Shown here in pieces: positions 1 to 6,871 of a DNA stretch of 13,554 nt. Every line of letters starts with the position of its first letter. Within the stretch, counting starts at the first letter, position 1. The stretch is from JACVRM01 sp036824245 (GTDB lineage: Bacteria > Actinomycetota > Thermoleophilia > Gaiellales > Gaiellaceae). Location of the stretch: assembly GCA_036824245.1 (NCBI GenBank), contig DAITAO010000086.1, forward strand, positions 1-13,554, read 5' to 3'. The notes beneath the pieces were generated by a model, which saw nothing but the letters and a program-made list of their open reading frames with translations, made no database searches and had not been told where the DNA came from. Made by a program: the position numbers and the translations under genes.

Positions 1-20
1 TCGGTAGTGGGTCAGTTTGA

Positions 21-398
21 TTATCGAGGCGCGGCGCGGACTCTCAGTTGACGACCGATCAGGCTCGCCCCCGAATCCATCACCGCTTGAAGACGCCACC
101 GCCCTGCGTATTGGAGGCGCAGCGTCGTCCTGAACACGCGCGGACTGTTTCGAACGAGCTGAACATAGCGAACGGCCTGTCCAAGATCGTCCCTCCACGG
201 GCCGACAGCAATAAGGAACACCCTTTCCCTCGCTGGCAGGGTGATCGCGGTCCGCATCGTGAGTCGCACCGGCTGCCCAGCGACGGGCCGGCTAGGCGCG
301 GCAGTAAGGGAAACCTTGAACTTCGCTTCGGCTGCGGCCGACGAAAGTGTCGCGACGGCCGCGACGAGGACAAGTGCGACTAGGTAGCGCCGGCCCAC
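21..398 (-). CDS. small exported protein, function unknown
   Basis: A 125-residue protein read from a GTG codon. The first ~25 residues form a typical signal peptide: a short basic start (MGRRY), a hydrophobic Ala/Val/Leu core and an AxA-like cleavage site (AAAEA before KFKV). The mature part, about 100 residues, is rich in beta-type alternation (VSLTAAP, VRLTMRT, TTLRLQY, WRLQAVM), which would fit a small Ig-like or CopC/YtkA-like beta sandwich. That fold is inference, and I do not recognise a family with certainty. No catalytic motif and no cysteines are visible. No clear Shine-Dalgarno precedes the GTG, but a TATATG sequence lies 7 nt upstream, so the message could be leaderless. It is divergent from the P450 cluster. 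The reading frame, signal peptide and codon use support a real gene. Confidence 0.6.
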   Translation of the reverse strand: MGRRYLVALVLVAAVATLSSAAAEAKFKVSLTAAPSRPVAGQPVRLTMRTAITLPARERVFLIAVGPWRDDLGQAVRYVQLVRNSPRVFRTTLRLQYAGRWRLQAVMDSGASLIGRQLRVRAAPR

Positions 399-474
399 GG
401 CACTGCATATACACCACAGCTTGCGCGGTGGTTCCAGTCCGGACTACCGATCAGTCAGCCTCAGGACGCGAAAC

Positions 475-623
475 GACGGCGTCCTTCGGCAGTGTCTTCG
501 AGCAGCGTCAGCAGCCGTGCAATATGCCATCTGATCTGGAACGGCGCCGGCGATCGCACGCTGGGCATGTTGGTGACGAAGCTCGGAGACGATCACCACC
601 GCCGAGTGCTGCACAAGGTCCTA
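475..623 (+). pseudogene. possible decayed fragment of a GntR/FCD-type regulator
   Basis: The ~280 nt spacer between the divergent exported-protein and P450 genes holds no intact gene. A frame starting at 528 reads HLIWNGAGDRTLGMLVTKL and then DDHHRRVLHKVL before stops appear. This resembles the FCD effector domain of GntR-family regulators, where an FHxxL...AGNRTL segment is followed by an HRxIL helix. An adjacent frame (from 475) reads DGVLRQCLRAASAA and ends at a stop just where the first frame takes over, as expected for a frameshifted remnant. The spacing between the two FCD-like segments is shorter than normal, so a deletion is also needed. The match is by eye and short; it may be chance. 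It is not an expressed gene in its present form. Confidence 0.22.
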
Positions 624-676
624 CGGCGCCAATGCTCGCCAACCGCGTTAACGTAGGCGCCCAGTTTTCTGGACGC

Positions 677-2008
677 ATGTCCCAGACGCGCGGCGAACAT
701 CACACTGCGGCTGTCCCGCTCAGACGGGTCCGGCAGCTCCTGCGACGACCGCTCGAGACGCTCGACGCGGCAGTGACGGGGCGCGACCTGGTCAGCCTTC
801 GCGTCGGCCCGAAGAGGGTGCACATCGTCAACCGGCCCGAACTGATCCGCCAGGTGCTCGAGGGAGACAGCGCAGTCTTCGCCCGTCAGGGGCTCGAGCC
901 GACCACGGAGCGCCTGCTCGCCGGCGAGAGCATCGCGACGCTCGACGGCGAGGAACACGCCGAGCGCTGGCGGATCGTCGAGACGGTCTTCGCCGGTGGC
1001 GCGACCGAGACCGACGCGGAACGCATCGTCGCGTGCGCGCGGCGCCTAGGCGAGCGGTGGCGCGACGGGGCGACGGTCGACCTCGAGCCGGAGATGGCCG
1101 ACCTCACGGTCGACACGATGGGAGCGCTCATCTTCGGCCGAGACTGGCCGGACCTCGAAGCGCGGTCACGGGCGCTCGTGAAGTCCTCCCGCGAAGTGGC
1201 GCTGCGGGCTGCGAACCCACTGGCGCCGCTTCTCTGGCGGCTGCCGCTGCCGGTCAACCGGCGGTTCTCGCAGGCGTACTCGGCGTTCAGGGCCGCCGTC
1301 GACACACTGATCGCGCGCCGCCGCGCCGAGCCGACCCCGGGCGACGACCTGCTCGGGCGGCTGATCACCGCCCGCAGCGCCGATGGCGGTGAGCTCACGG
1401 ACGACCAGGTGCGCGACGAGGCGTGGTCCTACCTCGCGCAGGGTGCCCCGACGCACGCGCTCATCTGGTTGTGGTGGACGCTCCACCGCAACCCGGCCGA
1501 CGCGCGCCGCGTGCGGGACGAGCTCGACGCCGTCCTCGGCGACGAGTTGCCCACCGCCGAGCATCTGGGCCGGCTGCCCACGACACGCGCGTTCGTGCTC
1601 GAGACCCTGCGGCTCTACCCGGCGAGCCTCGGCGCGCTGCGGCGAACGGGGGAGCCGGCCGCCCTCGACTCCATGACCGTGCCGCGGGGCCGGCACGTTC
1701 TCATCAGCTACTGGTCGACACACCGCGACGGGCGCTACTGGCCCGACCCGGAGCGGTTCGATCTCGGACGCTGGCTGGACGACGAGCGGGCCGAGGAGCG
1801 CCGGTACACGTATCTGCCGTTCAGCGCCGGGCACCGCCGCTGCCCCGCCCGCTCCCTCGGGCTCGCGATGCTCATCCTCGGCCTGGCGGCGATCGCGCTC
1901 GACTGGGACGTCGACGTCGTTCCCGAGTCGGTGTCGATCGGCGTCGTCCCCTTCCTCCACCCACGCGGCGGCCTCCCCGCGCTGCTCGTGCGTCGCGCGC
2001 CGGCATGA
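677..2008 (+). CDS. cytochrome P450 with atypical I-helix
   Basis: A 443-residue haem-thiolate monooxygenase-like protein of normal bacterial P450 length when started at ATG 677. The open frame extends upstream to 347, but that part is low-complexity Arg/Ser/Pro-rich and not P450-like. Visible hallmarks are the C-helix HAERWR, the ExxR motif (ETLR, E309/R312), the PERF-type segment DPERF, and the haem loop FSAGHRRCPA with axial Cys about residue 389. The I-helix segment reads AQGAPTHA where most P450s have AGxETT: the acidic residue is Pro258 and the conserved Thr259 is kept. Loss of the acid suggests altered oxygen activation or peroxide use; this is inference. The substrate is unknown. Its stop overlaps the start of the next gene (ATGA), so the two are translationally coupled. 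There is no clear ribosome binding site before 677, so the exact start is less certain than the family. Confidence 0.9.
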   Translation: MSQTRGEHHTAAVPLRRVRQLLRRPLETLDAAVTGRDLVSLRVGPKRVHIVNRPELIRQVLEGDSAVFARQGLEPTTERLLAGESIATLDGEEHAERWRIVETVFAGGATETDAERIVACARRLGERWRDGATVDLEPEMADLTVDTMGALIFGRDWPDLEARSRALVKSSREVALRAANPLAPLLWRLPLPVNRRFSQAYSAFRAAVDTLIARRRAEPTPGDDLLGRLITARSADGGELTDDQVRDEAWSYLAQGAPTHALIWLWWTLHRNPADARRVRDELDAVLGDELPTAEHLGRLPTTRAFVLETLRLYPASLGALRRTGEPAALDSMTVPRGRHVLISYWSTHRDGRYWPDPERFDLGRWLDDERAEERRYTYLPFSAGHRRCPARSLGLAMLILGLAAIALDWDVDVVPESVSIGVVPFLHPRGGLPALLVRRAPA

Positions 2009-2892
2009 GCGCCGCCGCCGGGGTTCGCCTCCAGACCCGCCTGACGCGCATCGCGCTCCTGGTCAGCGCCGGGCTCGCGGCGGGTGCCGGACTCCAGCTC
2101 TTCTTCGCCCCCGAGCAGACCGACGAATACTTCGCCTGGACGATCCAGCCCCCGTTGACGGCCGCCTTCCTGGGTGCCATGTACCTCGGCGCCATCGTCC
2201 TGCTCGTGCTCGCCGCGCGCGAAGAAGTGTGGGCGAACGCGCGTGTCGCCTTCTTCGCCACGACGTGCCTCGTGCCGCTGCTCTTTCTGGTGACGCTCAT
2301 CCATCTCGAGCGGTTCCACACGGACAGCGACAATACGATCACGCTGGCCGGCACGTGGATCTTCATCACGACCTACGGCTGGCTGCCGTTGCTGCTCGTG
2401 GCCGCGCTCGTGGTACAGCTACGGGCCACTGGCGCGGATCCTCCGCGGCTCTTTCCATTGCCCGGCTGGCTGAGATCGGCTCTCGTCGTGCACGCCGCGG
2501 TGCTTTTGGCTCTCGGCATCGCCTACCTGGCTGTCCCGGAGTCGGTGGACTCCCTCTGGCCGTGGGAGCTGACGCCCCTGACCGGACGGGCAGCGGGCGC
2601 CTGGCTCGTGTCCGTGGGGGTGGCCGCGGCGGCGGGAGTGTGGGAGAACGACCTGCAGCGCATCCGCGTGCCGCTCGCGACCTATCTGGCGCTGTCGGTG
2701 CTGTCTGCCGTCGCGCTTGCGCGCTACTCCGGCACCGTCGACTGGGGACACCCGGGCGCGTGGGCGATACTCGCCGTCCTGGCCAGCATGCTGGCTGTCG
2801 GCGCCGCCGGGCTGCGACTCGAGCGCGAGCAGTCACAAGATCGGTCGACGCGGCGCGAGGCCGTCGCCTCGGACCCGTCGCTGCCGAGCTAG
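2005..2892 (+). CDS. 8-TM membrane protein with two related halves
   Basis: A 295-residue integral membrane protein starting at the ATG that overlaps the P450 stop. I count about eight hydrophobic helices: around residues 10-30, 48-70, 75-100, 112-135, 155-175, 195-212, 220-240 and 250-270. The two halves look homologous: half one carries a P(E)-x-W-x-I-x-PPLTAAFLGA pattern after helix 1, and half two carries PESVD-x-W-x-LTPLTGRAAGA at the same place after helix 5. Each is followed by a helix, a short charged loop (AAREEVWANARV versus VWENDLQRIRV), and two more helices. This suggests an ancient internal duplication of a 4-TM unit. The C-terminal ~25 residues are charged and probably cytoplasmic. 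No transporter or enzyme motif is recognised, so function is unknown. Coupling to the P450 suggests a shared process, perhaps holding or moving a hydrophobic substrate. Confidence 0.8.
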   Translation: MSAAAGVRLQTRLTRIALLVSAGLAAGAGLQLFFAPEQTDEYFAWTIQPPLTAAFLGAMYLGAIVLLVLAAREEVWANARVAFFATTCLVPLLFLVTLIHLERFHTDSDNTITLAGTWIFITTYGWLPLLLVAALVVQLRATGADPPRLFPLPGWLRSALVVHAAVLLALGIAYLAVPESVDSLWPWELTPLTGRAAGAWLVSVGVAAAAGVWENDLQRIRVPLATYLALSVLSAVALARYSGTVDWGHPGAWAILAVLASMLAVGAAGLRLEREQSQDRSTRREAVASDPSLPS

Positions 2893-2937
2893 CCCGGCCG
2901 CGCAGAACACGGCCAGGCCGGCTGCGACACTGATCTG

Positions 2938-3587
2938 ATGCCAACGCAGGCGCCCCTGTACGGCCCTCAGCAGTCCCGCTTCGCGCGCTACCTCGAGCGG
3001 CGAGAGCTGCGCCGGCCCGATGCCGTTGCACGCGAGCTCCGGGGGCGTCTGCTGGCGGGACTATGCGGGCGTGTAATCGAGCTCGGCTGCGGTGACGGGC
3101 ACGCGTTCGAGCTCTACCCGCCGGAAGTGGAGAGTGTCCTGGCGGTCGAGCCCGACCCGACGGCGCGGGCGGTGGCCGCGGAGCGCGCCCGCGACGCGGC
3201 GGTGCCGATCGAAGTCGTGGACGGCGACGGCGCGGCGCTACCCGCCGAGGACGGGGCCTTCGACGCCGCCGTCGTCGTCTGGGTGCTCTGCAGCGTCGGC
3301 GACCCGGCTGCTGCGTTGGGCGAGCTCCGCCGTGTGCTCGCGCCCGACGGCGAGCTCCGCTTCTACGAGCACGTCCGCTCCGAGCATGCCGCGTTCCGTC
3401 TCCTCCAGCGCGCCGTCGACGCGCTCTTCTGGACGCGTGCACTCGTGGCTGCGAGACGGCGCGCGACACCTCGGCTGCGATCCGCGCAGCCGGCTTTCAT
3501 CTCGTGACGCTCGACCGGGGTTTCCACTCGTCGTCCCCGTTGACGATCACCTCGGCGCCGTACGTGCTCGGCATTGCGCGACGCTGA
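2938..3587 (+). pseudogene. class I SAM-dependent methyltransferase, frameshifted near the 3' end
   Basis: The ATG frame from 2938 encodes 189 residues ending at 3507, but only the first ~167 look native. The SAM-binding motif I is clear (VIELGCGDG, residues 46-54), with an acidic residue closing strand 2 (VEPD), motif II/III around VVDGDGAALP and FDAAVVVWVL, and the post-I segment RRVLAPDGELRFYEHV. After Trp165-Thr-Arg the frame degenerates to Arg-rich sequence. From 3441 another frame continues the family's usual C-terminus: RGCETARDTSAAIRAAGF, then SAPYVLGIARR and TGA at 3585-3587. Restoring one base at about 3439-3440 would give a single protein of ~216 residues in the WxRxxGGC..RDT register of this family. 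So the gene carries a one-base deletion, or the assembly does. It lies 45 nt after the membrane protein, probably in the same transcript. Confidence 0.85.
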
Positions 3588-3624
3588 TGCGGCAATCCGC
3601 TGAGCTGCCGGCGGTGCGCCCGAG

Positions 3625-5577
3625 CTAGCGCCAGTCGACGGAGACCACGTCGACCGGCTCCTCGAAGCCCTTCAGCTCCTCCGGCCGCGGCTGAGAGAGC
3701 CGGAACGGTGCGCTGACGCCGTCGAGCGACTCGCGGCTGACGAGGATCTCGCCACCGCGCGCCGCCGCGCCGATGCGCGCCGCGGTGTGTACCCCGTGTC
3801 CGGCGTAGTCGGTGCGCTCCTTGTCCGTGTGGAAAGCGCCGCCCGTGTGCGCACCGATCCTGACGTCGGGTGCGACGATCTCGGCGTCGAGTGCGCGCTG
3901 GATCGCGACGGCGGCTTCGATCGCCGCTTTCACGCTGTCGAAGGACGCGAAGAAGCCGTCGCCGGTCTGCTTGATCACCTCGCCGCCGCTCTCGACGATC
4001 CGTTCGCGCAGCAACTCGTTGTGCCGGGCGAGCAGCTTCCTCCACTTGTCGTCGCCGAGAGTGCCGAGCAGCCTGGAAGAGTCGACGATGTCCGTGAAGA
4101 GGAACGTGCGGCGGGTCTGCAGCCTGCCGAGGAGCTCCTTTACACGCTCCTCGTCGAGCTTCGCCCCCAGCCGCTCGAACGTCGCCAGCGCCGCCTCGAG
4201 CTCCTCCGTCGCGGCGTGCTCGTCGCCGTGGCGACGGTAAGCGATCCCGAGCAGCATCCGCGCCTGAGCCGTCTCGTACGGTGCCCCCACCTGATGCCAT
4301 TCGTCCCGCGCTTTCCTTAGGCACCGGGCTGCTGCTTCCGCGTCACCCTCCGCCAGCTTGATCTGGCCGGCGGTGAGATGGACGGTTGCGTCGAACGCCG
4401 GAGCCCGGCGATCGCCGATCTTGTACGTGTCGACGATGTGCTCCAGCTCGTCGGCGGCCGCGCGCGCGGTCTTCAGGTCGGAGGCAGCGATCGCGATCTC
4501 GACCTGTGCCGGCAGCCGGCTCAGCCGCGACAGTGGGTCCGTGAGATCCTGGAGCGCGCGCGTGATCCCGGCGACCGCGCTGCCGACCTTGCCTTCGGCG
4601 AGACGCAGGAGCGAGAGGCCCGGCTGCGGGTCGCGGCCGAGCTCGTTTGCGGTTCCGTACGCCTCTTCGGCGGCGGCCAGGTCGCCGCGCCGGCGACGGA
4701 TCTCACCGACCTCGTAGTAGCCGCCGGCGGTGACCGAGCGCTCGAAGTCGTGCAGCTCCTCGCAGGCAGTCAATGCCTGCTTCTCCGCCCCGGGCCAGTC
4801 GCCGCGCAGCCGCATGACCTCCGCGCGGTGGATGCGGCACGCTCCCGGGAAGCCGGTTACGTCGAGGCGATCGCACCACCGGTTGGCCACTTCGGTCCAC
4901 TCGGCGGCGCGCCGAAAGTCGCCCAGCTCTTGGCACGAGCTGATCGTGATGCAGTAGACGAGACCGGTCGAGTAGGGCCGCAGCTCCCCACACACCGCCG
5001 AAGCGGTCGCCTCGTCGATCAGGGCGAGACCCTGCTCCACCTCGCCGGCCTTGACGAGCGCGCGCCCCTTGCCGACGAGCCCGAGCACCTGTGTGTCGCG
5101 GTCGCCGAAGCGCCGGCCGAGCTCCGCGGCACTGTCGAACGAGGCGATCGCCTCGGGCAGGCTCCCTCCGCCGAACAGCGCGTTGATGGCGCGCGTGAGG
5201 GTCAGGAATCCGTGTTCGACCGACTCGGGCTGTCCCTCGAGCAGTCGCTCGGCGTTTGCGTACCATCCATTTGAGACGGCGAACTCGCCGCGCCCGGCGT
5301 GATCCCACGACAGCGTGAGCGCGACTCGGGCGGCGCCGAGGTGCTCGCCTGCAGCCGAGAAGGCGCCGTACGCGCGCTCGCGCAGGCCGATGGCCTCCTC
5401 GAGCTTGCCGTTCCACCACGCGGCCTCGGCGAAGGTCTCCAGGTCAGTCGGGGTCAGCTGGTGCCGCTCGGTGACCGAGTACGCGTCGTAGGTCTCGCGC
5501 CACGCGTGGCGCGTCGCCGCTTCGCGGGCGTTGTCGAGAGAGTTGTCGGCTACCTGAACCATTTGGTGTGTCTGCAT
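3625..5577 (-). CDS. TPR protein with C-terminal class III nucleotidyl cyclase domain
   Basis: A 650-residue cytoplasmic protein. ATG 5577 is chosen because AGGTG lies 10 nt upstream; the frame could extend to a TTG at 5604. Residues ~1-485 are helical TPR-like repeats (for example GDWPGAEKQA, GDLAAAEEAYG, GDEHAATEELEAAL). Residues ~488-650 form a class III adenylate/guanylate cyclase domain: FTDIVDSS with metal Asp496, VIKQTGDGFF with base-contacting Lys536 and metal Asp540, and RTDYAG with Asp590 (the Lys/Asp pair fits ATP). In the transition-state motif VNxAAR the Asn is His597, while Arg601 is kept. Such GVHxAAR variants occur in actinobacterial multidomain cyclase-like proteins as I recall, so activity is possible but not assured. 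The N-terminal repeats probably bind a protein partner or mediate oligomerisation. It converges with the methyltransferase and lies downstream of the propeller gene with a 160-nt spacer, so likely has its own promoter. Confidence 0.88.
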   Translation of the reverse strand: MQTHQMVQVADNSLDNAREAATRHAWRETYDAYSVTERHQLTPTDLETFAEAAWWNGKLEEAIGLRERAYGAFSAAGEHLGAARVALTLSWDHAGRGEFAVSNGWYANAERLLEGQPESVEHGFLTLTRAINALFGGGSLPEAIASFDSAAELGRRFGDRDTQVLGLVGKGRALVKAGEVEQGLALIDEATASAVCGELRPYSTGLVYCITISSCQELGDFRRAAEWTEVANRWCDRLDVTGFPGACRIHRAEVMRLRGDWPGAEKQALTACEELHDFERSVTAGGYYEVGEIRRRRGDLAAAEEAYGTANELGRDPQPGLSLLRLAEGKVGSAVAGITRALQDLTDPLSRLSRLPAQVEIAIAASDLKTARAAADELEHIVDTYKIGDRRAPAFDATVHLTAGQIKLAEGDAEAAARCLRKARDEWHQVGAPYETAQARMLLGIAYRRHGDEHAATEELEAALATFERLGAKLDEERVKELLGRLQTRRTFLFTDIVDSSRLLGTLGDDKWRKLLARHNELLRERIVESGGEVIKQTGDGFFASFDSVKAAIEAAVAIQRALDAEIVAPDVRIGAHTGGAFHTDKERTDYAGHGVHTAARIGAAARGGEILVSRESLDGVSAPFRLSQPRPEELKGFEEPVDVVSVDWR

Positions 5578-5737
5578 TGTCACACCGCACCTGCTTGTGC
5601 GCAAAATCGCGCTTCGGTTCGACCTCGAGAAGAACTAGACGGCGGACGGGCACCTGATCTTTCAAGTCGCGTACCCGCGCCTAGGTGGCAAGGGGCACGC
5701 GCCCGCGCCGCAGGCGGTGGCTATTTAACGCCTTGGA

Positions 5738-6856
5738 TCAGTCCGCTTTGACCAGGTAAGCGACGCGGCCCTGCGCGCCCGAGGCCCAGCAGGTGCTTCG
5801 GTGCCTGCTCCCCGTGCAGTCGACGGTGTCGAAGGTGCCGCTGTCGAAGCGCTCCCAGCTCTGTCCCTGGTCGACGCTCACGTCGCTTCCGGTGGGCCCG
5901 ACGGCGATCGCCACCCGGTCGTTCTTCCACGCTGCGCCGGAGCGGTACTCGTCCGGGGCGTGGGCGACGAGCTCCCACACGATGCCGCCGTCGTCGCTGA
6001 GGGCGAACGCGTTCGGCGACTGGTCAGGCGCGAGGAAATCGCCCCCCACCGCAAGCCCGTGCTGCGGGTCACGGAACGCCAGCGCGAAGATCCCCGCGGC
6101 CGGGCCGACGATCATGGGAGTGGAGCTCACTTCCCAGGTCTGTCCGCGGTCAGCGGTGCGGAATACGCGCGCCTCGGCCCCGCCGCCCGTCGCGAAGAGC
6201 GCCCGATGCCGGTCGGCCGCGACCAGGCACTGGCCGCTCGCAGCGAAGGCGAATTCGCCCGGCAGCGCCGGGGGCATGTCGGCGTCGACGACCTCCCAGG
6301 TCAGTCCGCCGTCGCTCGTGGAGATGATCCGAAACTTGCCATCGACCGGGTCCGACAACGCGAGACCGCGCTTGCGGTCGAAGAACGTCATGCAGTCGTA
6401 GAAGGCGTTCGGGTCGTCGTTCACGAACGTCAGCTGCCAGCTCCGCCCTGCACTCGCGGTCACGTACACGCGGGAGGCGTCTCCGGGCCCGATGGCGAGG
6501 ATCACGACGTGCGTTGCGTCGAGCGCCTCGATGTCGCGGAACTGCAGGGCGCTCGAGTCCGGAGGGGAGACCTGCCGCCACGTCTCACCGGAGTCGAACG
6601 TCCGTAAGACGGTCCCCAGGCTGCCGCTCGTCCACACCACCTTCTCGTTGACGACCGAGAGCCCGCGGAGCTGCGCCGTCGACCCCGTCGGCGTCAGCTG
6701 CCAGGTGAAGTCTCCTCCGCCGCCCCCGCCGAAGGCCAGCGAGCCGCCGACGAGCACCAGCAACACGGCGAGCAGCGAGAAGCGCTTCCCCACGTCGCAG
6801 GACGTACCCACCGGCGCCAGCCGGCAAACGGCCGGTCGGCCAGGCCGTGCGATCAT
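5738..6856 (-). CDS. exported BNR/Asp-box beta-propeller (Ycf48-like fold)
   Basis: A 372-residue protein. The ATG at 6856 has GAGG five nt upstream and lies 15 nt after the kinase stop, so the two genes form an operon. A GTG at 6793 would remove 21 residues and give a more standard signal peptide (MGKRFSLLAVLLVLVGG). The hydrophobic stretch at ~25-42 marks export or membrane anchoring, followed by a Gly-rich linker. At least six Asp-box-type repeats are visible: DSGETW, ASAGRSW, SDGGLTW, TADRGQTW, DDGGIVW and VDQGQSW, indicating a six- or seven-bladed propeller of the sialidase/photosystem II assembly factor fold. Sialidase catalytic residues are not evident, so it is more likely a binding or scaffold protein. 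A Cys pair near the C-terminus (DCTG...STCW) could form a disulfide outside the cell. Ligand unknown; the partner kinase suggests a sensing role (inference). Confidence 0.85.
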   Translation of the reverse strand: MIARPGRPAVCRLAPVGTSCDVGKRFSLLAVLLVLVGGSLAFGGGGGGDFTWQLTPTGSTAQLRGLSVVNEKVVWTSGSLGTVLRTFDSGETWRQVSPPDSSALQFRDIEALDATHVVILAIGPGDASRVYVTASAGRSWQLTFVNDDPNAFYDCMTFFDRKRGLALSDPVDGKFRIISTSDGGLTWEVVDADMPPALPGEFAFAASGQCLVAADRHRALFATGGGAEARVFRTADRGQTWEVSSTPMIVGPAAGIFALAFRDPQHGLAVGGDFLAPDQSPNAFALSDDGGIVWELVAHAPDEYRSGAAWKNDRVAIAVGPTGSDVSVDQGQSWERFDSGTFDTVDCTGSRHRSTCWASGAQGRVAYLVKAD

Positions 6857-6871
6857 CTCAGCCTCGCGGAG

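Noticed and set aside
347..676. N-terminal extension of the P450 frame by 110 residues
   Set aside because: The extension is Arg/Ser/Pro-rich, unlike any P450, and a start at 677 gives the usual family length.
2366..3469. 367-residue minus-strand frame
   Set aside because: Extremely Arg-rich with no domains, antisense to the membrane protein and methyltransferase.
4378..5274. 298-residue plus-strand frame
   Set aside because: Antisense to the TPR region of the cyclase protein; lacks motifs and a ribosome binding site.
5605..5737. Promoter for the cyclase gene
   Set aside because: TTGCCA and TTGAAA hexamers are present on the minus strand but no -10 element lies at suitable spacing.
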